Assembly: GCF_000469545.1 (NCBI RefSeq)
Contig: NZ_KI273057.1
Location: forward strand, 62,001-126,000
DNA: 64,000 nt
Reading direction: 5' to 3'
From: Mitsuokella sp. oral taxon 131 str. W9106
GTDB taxonomy: Bacteria > Bacillota > Negativicutes > Selenomonadales > Selenomonadaceae
Shown: positions 1 to 9,400 of the stretch, piece after piece
Layout of the letters: each line of letters opens with the position of its first letter
How positions within the stretch are numbered: the first letter of the stretch is position 1
Program-made: the position numbers and the translations under genes
Notes under the pieces: generated by a model
What the model saw: only the letters and a program-made list of their open reading frames with translations
Told to the model about the DNA's origin: nothing
Databases searched by the model: none

Positions 1-386
1 AGAACCTCGATTCGTCGGAGAAGCTCTCGCTTGGCGGGCCGTACGGCGTGCGCGCCTATCCCGTCGGTAAAGCGTCGGGCGACGATGGCTGGCTTTGGAG
101 CGCCGAGTACCGCGACACGCTGCCTAAGAAGGAAGGCGCGTCGGATATCTGGCAGCTGATTGCCTTCGTGGATGGTGGCCACGTTGGACTCTATCACGAT
201 TCGCGCGGTGACTACACGGGAAGCCGCTCGCTCTATGGCATGGGCATCGGCATCAACTGGAGCCGAAAGAGTCAGTGGGTCGGCCGTCTTCACTATGCGT
301 GGCGCTTAGGACCAGAGCATGCAAAGGATTCCCGCGAGGATTCGCGTGGCAGGCTTTGGTTTCAGCTTTATCGCTTGTTTTCATGA
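1..386 (+). CDS. TpsB-type outer-membrane transporter (ShlB/FhaC/HecB family), C-terminal fragment
   Basis: The open frame runs in from the left edge (first full codon at 3) and stops at 384-386, giving about 127 residues. The conserved GGPYGVRAYP block near its start matches the strand/loop motif of TpsB (Omp85-superfamily) barrels. The rest alternates polar and aromatic residues as in the last beta strands, and it ends with an aromatic-rich strand (LYRLFS). By family knowledge, TpsB proteins sit in the outer membrane, bind the TPS domain of a partner exoprotein with POTRA domains and export it. The partner is almost certainly the giant gene starting 52 bases downstream. The POTRA domains and signal peptide lie outside the window. 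Confidence 0.88.
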   Translation, partial: NLDSSEKLSLGGPYGVRAYPVGKASGDDGWLWSAEYRDTLPKKEGASDIWQLIAFVDGGHVGLYHDSRGDYTGSRSLYGMGIGINWSRKSQWVGRLHYAWRLGPEHAKDSREDSRGRLWFQLYRLFS

Positions 387-438
387 AAATGAAACTGTAC
401 ATAAAAGTAAGAGATTGCAGCTTGGATAAGGAGATCGA

Positions 439-3400
439 ATGATGCGCATGACAAGAAAACGGGCTCGTAGGCTGCGTCGCAAGAAGGAGTCTGGCTCGCA
501 GATCCTGCGCCGCAGTGCAGGACTGCTCCTCGGCGCAGGCCTGCTATTTGGTTCTTCGACGCAGACCCTCGCGATGCCGCAGGGCGGACAGGTCGCGGCA
601 GGTGCGGCAGACATCGCGCGCAATGGCGCGGAGATGGCGATCCGTCAGATGACGCAGAATGCCGTTATCAACTGGCAGTCGTTCGGTATCGCAGCCGGCG
701 AACGCGTGAATATTCTGCAGCCAAACGCACAGGCCGCACTCCTCAATCACGTGGTGGGCAATGATCCCTCCGCGATTTTTGGCGCACTCGCAGCAAATGG
801 ACGTGTCTTCGTCGTGAACCCTGCCGGCGTGCTCTTTGCGCCGGACTCACAGGTCAACGTCGGTTCGCTCGTTGCTTCGACGCTCAAGATCAGCGACGCG
901 GATTTCATGGCGGGCCGCTACGCCTTTGCCGGCAATGCGCATAGCGGCAAAGTGCTCAATCAGGGCAAGCTCATCGCGGAACATGCGGGCGCGGTCGCGC
1001 TGCTCGCACCGCAAGTCGAAAATGACGGTGTCATCGTCGCGAAGAAGGGCAAGGTCGAACTCGCTGCCGGCACGAAGGTGGCACTCGACTTTACGGGGGA
1101 CGGAACGGTTTCCGTACTGCCTTCGCAGGAAGCGATCGACGCCGCCGTGATGAACAAGGGACTCGTCGAGGCGGACGGCGGGCTTGTATTTCTCACGGCA
1201 CAGACGGGGGAGGACCTCATTGGCTCCGCCGTCAATCAGGACGGCATCGTGCGTGCTCGCTCGCTTGACGGAAAGACTGGAACGGTACGGATGACGGCAA
1301 ACGATGTCCGGCTCGGCAGCGGCTCTGCGACGGACGTCACGGGCGCACAGGGCGGCACGGTCGAAGCTGGCGGCGGCTGGCAGGGAGCGGGCTCGCTTTC
1401 CCATGCGAAAAACGTTACGATGGAGCAAGGCGCAAAGATTGATGCGTCGGCGAAGCAGGACGGCGGCGCGGGCGGCGTGGTCGCGCTTTGGTCGGACGGT
1501 GAGACGAAGTTCGCGGGCGAGATCGTGGCGCGCGGCAAGGGCGCGGGGGCAGGCGGCAGCATCGAGACATCAGGGCATCGCCTCACCGTCGAAGGGCTCG
1601 CGTCGGCAGCGTCCGACAGCGGCAGGGCGGGCAAGTGGCTGCTCGACCCGGCAAACGTCTTCATCGAAGCAGACAGCGTTACGCCGGCGCAGGCGGTTTC
1701 GGGCGGCACGAATACCTATACAGCAGATGATACGAAAATCCATGCGTCGCAGATCGAGTCGGTGCTCAATACAGGTACGGACGTTGAGATCGTCACGGGC
1801 TCGCCGACGAGTGGCCCGGAAGGCAACATCATGGTCAATGCACCGATTCACAAGACAGCGGGCAGCGACGTGAAGCTCACGCTCAAGGCGTGGCATAATA
1901 TCGTCATCAATCGGGACATTGCATCGACTTCGGGCAAGCTTGGCTTCGACTTTCTTTCCGCTTCCGACGATAAGAACGGCGGCGGCTACATCCGCGTCAA
2001 TGCCGTTCATCTCAATACGAACGGCGGGAATCTCCTGCTTCACGGCGGTACGAACCGCGATGGCGTTGACTACGCATCGAGCTCCTGGGATGCGGCGGGC
2101 ATCCTGCTCAAGGGGACGACGATCGATACGAGTGGCGGCTCCGTCATACTGAAGGGCGTCACGAATCATGCCGGACATGGCGGCGTCCAGCTTGATGGAG
2201 CAACTATCACGGCAGGAAATACGGGTACAATCCAGCTTGTTTCGCGCAATGACGGCGGAGGGGACGATCTGTCGGTGGATTCCGCCTCGCACTTGCAGGC
2301 GGGCAGGATTGTGCTTGCTGCTGACAAAGCGAAGCTCGAAGGCGCGTTCCAAGGGATCGATTCTTCGCTCACGCCTGCGCCGGCGGCTGGTGCAACGGCA
2401 GAAATCACCGTCGCGCCGCGCACGGCAAGCCGCAACGTCAGCATCGGCGGCACGGGCACGAATGCGCTCAATCTCCCCGCTTCCTTCCTCGACGGAACGA
2501 AGGTGACGGGATTTGATGCGACCGCAATCGGTGCAGATGATGGCACGGGCACGGTCTCCATCGACGCGGCAGTCCATGCAGCGGGCAACCTCAAACTCCG
2601 GTCCCCGCATGGCAAGGTCGCAGTCAATCAGGCGGTCACGGTCGATCCCGGTCATGCACTGACGGTTGCAGCAGGCACTGAGGTCAAGGCACCGGGCAAG
2701 ATTACGGCAGATGAAGTAAATCTTGAGGCGGATGACGCGAAGGTCGAGCTCACGGCGGCAAACGAGATCCAGACGGTTACAGGCAAGGCGGGGAGCCTCG
2801 CGCTCAAGAATGCGGTCGACATCGCGCTCGGCAAGGCGGGTACGCCGTCAGAAGGCCTCACGCTGAAGTCCGGCGCGAGCGAGGTGGAATCGGCGGGTGA
2901 CATCACGGTTGCGGGCGACGGCGTTGCGTCGACGGGGACGGGAAGCCTAGCCCTCACGACGAGCACGGCAAAGCATGTCAGGCTCGAGCAGAACACTAAG
3001 ATCAAGGGCACGGGGACGAACCAATTCGACCTTAAGGTCAGGACGGGAACGCTGGATCTCGCTTCGGGTGTGAAGATCGATGCGACGGGCGGCAAGGCCG
3101 ACTTCGCAATCAACAAAATCAACCTTCCCGGAACGGAAACCGACCTCATTCAGAGCACGGACGGCGAAGTCAAGATCGATACGGCCGCAGCAGGCGGCGT
3201 GATTTCGATCGGTACGGCGACTCCGTCGGGGCTCGCTTTGGCTCGTCTTGATTTCATTGCCGCCGGCGCGAAAAACGTGGGCATTGGTTCGAAGGATACG
3301 GGCACTGTGACGATCGGAACGGCATCGGCAACGTCGCCGCTCGCCGTGGAGAGCGGCACGGGCATCGCATTGGAAGGCGGTACGGCAGGGTCGACCAATA

Positions 3401-6400
3401 AGGACTTCTCGCTTCGTGCGCCTTCGATTGCCTTTACGGGCGCACAGAGTCTCTCGGCTGGTTCCGGCAACCTTACGCTTGAGGCAGACACGATCACGAA
3501 CTGGGCGAATGCGATGCCGTCGGGGACGGGAACCATCACGGTAAAACGCAAGACGAAGGGCTCGGACTACACGATTGGCGGCACAGGCACCTATCTTGAC
3601 AATACGGTGCTCGCTAAGCTCAAGGCAGGCGGGTTCCATAACGTAGTCATTGGCGATAAGACGGATGCGGGCAAGCTAACGATTTCTTCCATCACGGATC
3701 TGCCGATCTATACGAGTCTCTTTTCCAAGGGCGGCATCCAATTCGACGGGCCGATCACGTCCGGCGAAGGCGCGGGAAAGACCCTCGGCGCCTACTCGGA
3801 AAACGGCATGACGGAAGGCGCGGGCAGTCCGCTTGCCGTCGACGATGTCCTGCTTTGGGGCAAGGGCGACTTTGTGCTTGACACGGTGCAAAACAAGATT
3901 CGTCATCTCGCGACAGATCTCTCCGATGGCAAGCTCGCACTATCGAATCTTGGCAGTCTCCAGACGGCAAGCGTCCAAAATCGCAATACGAATACGGCAG
4001 TTGCCGGTGTAGAGGCGAAAAATGTAAAGCTCGATGTCAATAGCGGCACGCTTGATATCGCGGAAAAGCTCAAGGCGACGGAGAAGGCGGATCTGAAGTC
4101 GGATTCCATGACGTTTGCACCAGGCAAGCTTGAGACGAAAAAGCTTCGCCTCAACAAGCAGACGAATACCGCGGATATCCAAATCGGCGGAACGGCATCC
4201 GGCGCATGGAATCTGAACGGCAGCAAGTTCGACGATCTAAAAGTCGGCGGGGAAGACTACCATGGCAATGTCAACGTCGCGGATACGACCTTTGCGGGCA
4301 ATGCGGACATCGAGACGCACGATACGGCTGTGCCGAGCGGCAAGGGCAATGTCACGATGACGGGCAACAACCTCGTCGGAACGACGGCAGAGCCGAAGAA
4401 TATGACGATCACGGCAGAGGGGGCGAAGCTTCCCGGCTCGAGCGACAAACTCGAAGTCAATAAGCTCACGCTGAATCTCAAGGGCGGGCTCGACCTCGGC
4501 AACGGCAAGGTCAAGGGACACGGTGAGCTCAAGCTCGGCGGCGTCGGTGCGACGCAGAATATCTTTGTGAGCGATACGTACAACCGTGTGACGGATCCGA
4601 ATCCGGGCGGCTACAAGGTCTCTTATGGTACGGTCAACAATGTTCTTGCCGGCTTTGATGCGATCAACCTGGAAGGGCATCGGGACGTCTTCTTTGATGC
4701 GGGCGCACTCAAGGCATCCATCAACGTCAAGGCGGCTCGCGACATTGTTGTACGCGATGACGTCAACGTGAATGGTGCGGCTTCAACTGTAACCTTTGAG
4801 GCGGGACGCGACTTTAAGCTCGAAGACAATAAAAAGATTGATGTTGCGGGCGCGAAGAAGGAAACGGTGTTCAACGTCACCGCAAACCAGGATATTACAT
4901 TCGGACAGAATGCAAAGGTCGAGCTCAAGACGCCGACAGGCATCGTAAAGCCGAGCGTCACAGCAAATCTGAAGACGAAAAATGGAAAGGTGACGTTTGG
5001 ACAGAATGTTTCGTTTCAGATCCATACCAATGAAGCGGGAAGACTCGACGTCCAAGCGAAGGAAACAAAAGTCGAATCGGGCACTGAGATCGATACGGGC
5101 GGTGCAGGCACGTTTGCACTCAGCACGGATAAGCTGACGGATGCGACGGCGGGCACGAGCCCTAGCATTAAGGGCAAGGGTACGCTCGCCATTCAGCCGC
5201 TCACATCGGGGCATGCGATGCACATCGGCGACGGTGCGACAGCTTCGGCGGGAGAACTCGTCGTCACGAGCGACCAGCTCAACGGGCATCTTTTCGGGCA
5301 GGACTTCGTGAAGATGTTCCTCGGTTCCCATACGGATGCGCCGGGCAAGGCAGGCGTCGTAACCGTTGACGGGCTCAACCTGCAAAAGGCGTCGGGCAAA
5401 AAGGCAGTGGATGTCAGTCTCGCTGCAGGAAATGAGGTCAAGATCGGCGCGAGCGGCATGACGCTCGGCGACGGCGCGCGTCTCAACGTGCGTACGGACA
5501 AGCTCAGCAATCGGTCCGTCGGCACTGCAGCACGCGGCAAGATCTCCGTCGGCAATATGAGCTCGCTCCACGTCTACGTCAACAATATCGACGATCTGCA
5601 GGCGAGCGCCGGTGCGCCGGCTGTCGTCGGAAGCGGCGGCATCCTCGGGCTGCGCACGCTCGATGCGGGCAGGACACTCGCGCTTGGTGACGGCGTGACG
5701 GGCGACATGAAGATCACGAACAGCTTCATGAAGAACGTCGTCGGCAATGGCTTCAGCGAGTATGACTTCGGACAGGGCGGTGCAGACGGCGGCACGACGC
5801 AGGAAACGATCCATGTCGGAGACTTCGATCCCGGCGCAGATCGCAGCAAGCATACGTATCTTACGGCAAATCACATCGAGATCAAGGGCAAGTTCGTCCA
5901 GCACGGCACGGACAGCGTCATCCTTCGCTCGCGCGGTGACGTGAAAGAAGATGCTGCGGCCTCGCTCGAGGCGAAGAACCTGCGCCTCGAGTTCAAGGGA
6001 ACGTATACGCTTGACAGCAAGAACAACAAGATCGGGACAATCGCAGCGAATCACGTCGGCGATGTCGCGATCACGTCGGATAAGCTTACGGTCGGTACGG
6101 TCACCCAGCCGGAAAAGATTGACAGCACGACGGTCACGATCCATCAGGCACCGCTGTATGGACTCAAAAGCACGGGCAATATCAAGCTCACGACGGACAG
6201 CCTGACGCTCGATAAAGAAATTCAGAGCACGGTCTCGGGCGCTTCTGCAGGTACGAAAACACTGACGATCGAGCAGAAGACGCCGTCCAGGGCACTCTAC
6301 CTTGGCGCGGAGAACACGGCAGGCCTTTCCATCAAGGCGGACGCGCTCAGCGGCGCAAACAAGAAGATCGCAGACGGATTTAAGGAGATCGAGCTTGGAC

Positions 6401-9400
6401 GTGCGGACGGCACGGGCAAGGCGTACGTTTCGGGAGAAGTGCATCTCGACAATCCGACGACGATCAATGGCCTCGGCGGGGTCGAATTCACGGGCGGGAA
6501 GATCGTCGGAAACAACAAGGATGTTGGGATTCGCGGCAAAAGGTTTAAGATGGATGCGGCGAGTGAGCTCACAGCAGGCTCTGGAAACCTTATGATCGCA
6601 GCCGACACGCTCGACATTGCGGGTGCACCGAACGGAAGCGCACGCGTGTACGGTTCTGGCAGGCTCAATGTCAAGACGCTCGATACGGCACGCGACCTTT
6701 ACCTGCAGAAGGGAGCCAAGACGACGGATCCCGATGCTCTCGGCGGGCTCAATCTGTTCTCCGAGTACTTTGAGGATGACGATCCGGCACATGACGTGAC
6801 GGATACGCGCGTTTTCCGTGACGGATTCTCGCTTATCACGATTGGTGACGAGAATGCAACCGGCAACCTCGTGCAGAGCGGTACGGTCGGCTTCACGGAC
6901 CCGGTCAACATTGTGCAGGCACTTCATAGTGCTGCGGGCGGCGTAACGGTCAGTGGCTCGATTGACACGCATGGCAATGACTATTCGGTCAAGAGTCGCA
7001 AGGTCACGTTCTCGAAGGTGCATATCATCAATTACAAAGGAGGTCCGGGCACCGGACCGAGCGTTGGTCCGTACACCTACATTACGACAGATGAATTTGT
7101 TGTCGATGACGACAGCCATATCACGAGTGACGGCGTCGTTAAATTTTCGACGTATACGCCGGAAAAGAAGATTGACTTTGACACACCTGCGGCGTCAGCC
7201 GGCACAAATGATCCATTGAAACTCGACCCAAAGATTTTCTCGGGAACGGGTCTCCTCCGCACCGGCACGGTAAACGGGCATCCCGTAAGATTCCAAAACA
7301 TCATCATCGGGGATGCTGGGGCTGGGGATATCAATCCTTCAGGACTCCGTGTCGGCAAGGGACTCACCGATGCGGTCACGCTGAAGTCAGGCGGCAAGGT
7401 CAGCGGAACGGGTGCAGTCACGGGCATTGATAAGCTCAATATCGAGGCGAACGAGGTCTCGCTCACCAATGAAAACAATCGGATTGGAAGCATCGGCAAG
7501 GTCAAGAGCGCGGGGAAATTCGAGCTCACGACGAAAGGCGGTGTGAAGCTCGATGGCTCCGTCGAAGCAGGGGCAGGAAAAGTCAAAATCACGAACAAGG
7601 ATTCCGGCAATGTCATACTCGGCGAGCATGCCACGATTGCGACGACGAATAACACACCTGTCTACATCACGGCAGAAAATGGTCATTTCATCAACAACAG
7701 CACGAGCTCGAACCCCATTTCGGGCGGCAGGTTTGCGATCTCGACGAAGGATTCTGTCGGGGACAAGGAGGGCACGCTCAATCTGTACCTCAACTTCCAT
7801 CGCTACGGTACGGCGTATGGCACGGAAAGCATTGCAGGCTATACGACAGGAAATGGATTCTTCTACTATGACCGCCCAACGGTCAGGATATACAGCGAGC
7901 GTCCGTACGGTGATGCGAATACGGCGTTCTTTACGAACGCAAAGTATCGGTTTGAAACGCAGCGTGTCGGCAACGAGTCAGCGGCCGACAAGGCAGCGCG
8001 CGATGCGCATGATGCGACAGCGCTGCATGCTTTGGAAATGCGCATCAAGGCAAATGGATACGGAACGACGGGTTGGGCGCATCTTGACGGCAGTACCCAT
8101 GCGAATGCAAATATCGATGGAACCTTGCGCGCAGGAATGGGCGAATTCGGCAGCGAAGTCGCGGCAGGAGGAAAGAACCAAGTCGTGGCATTCAACAGCA
8201 ATGCTACATCGAATCCGCTAAATTACAAGGTCGAGCTGGAGTATCGCGTAACGCCGCGTGAGCTCGCGCTGACAGCGAAAAGCAGGACGAAGACGTACGA
8301 CGGTGTTTCGTACACGAACGGCGAAGGCTACACGGTTTCCGGGCTTACGAACGGCAATACCGAAGCGGGCGTCATCACGATGCATCGGCTCAAGTATGGC
8401 ACGCTTGCCGTACCGAAGAATACGGACGGCACGATGAAGAAGAACGCCGAAGGCGCGTTTCACGCCGGAACGTACGGCATCGGCATTGCAGGCAGCGACG
8501 TCACGCTCAAGAATCCGGACTACCGCATCCAGTTCGTTGACGGCATCCTGACGGTCAATAAGAAGGCGATCACCGTAAAGCCGGACAATGCGACGCACGT
8601 CTACGGCGATTTGCCCGACTCGCTTCCAGGCGGTCTTGCGACGGGCAGCATGCTTGCGGCAGGAGATACACTTCAGGGACTCCGTGTACGCAATACCGGC
8701 TCGGCGGACGTCGGCAGCTATTCGAATGTGCTCACGGCGACGGGGGCGCATATCAGGAATGCAGCAGGCGTCGACGTGTCGAACGACTATGCGATCACAA
8801 GCGGCACGGCGAACCTTAGGATTACGCCGCGCACGGTCTATATCGATGCGGGGGCGAAGGAGCGCACGTACGGTGAGGCAAACTCGGCTGCTGCGTATTC
8901 GCACGGGCAGTACAGCGTCCGCAAGGCGGACGCGACGACGGGACTCGTCTACGGCGATACCATCGCAAGCGTTACGGAAGGCATTTCGCCATCGCTGACG
9001 AACACCTCGGACGCGGGTATGTATGTGGGAGCAGTCACGGCAAGCGGCGCATCGCTTCTCGATCCATCGAAGAACGGCAACTACAACTTTATCTATACGC
9101 CGGGTGAATTCATCATCAAGAAAAAGATGGTCACCGTCAAGGCGAACGATGCAACGGCTTCCTATAACGGCACGGCGTATACGGGCAACAACGGCGCGAC
9201 GTACACGGGCTTCCTGTTCGGGCAGACGGAAAACACGGCGGCCGGCATGGCAGGTGCGCTTTCCTATGCGGCAAAGGGTGCGGACGGAAGCGCGGCAGTC
9301 CATGCGGGCAGTTACGACCTAGGCGTCACGGGCAATCTTTCCGCGACGAACTACGACTTTCAGTATGAAACGGGCAAACTGACGATCACGCCGCTTGCTC

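Noticed and set aside
1570-2655. 361-codon minus-strand frame in the TpsA gene
   Set aside because: Shadow frame of the TPS/shaft region with no domain or ribosome binding site.
4783-7119. Long open frame of 778 codons on the minus strand opposite the TpsA gene
   Set aside because: It is a shadow of a strongly biased, repeat-rich coding frame on the plus strand. It shows Arg/Asp-rich nonsense composition, no ribosome binding site and no domain.
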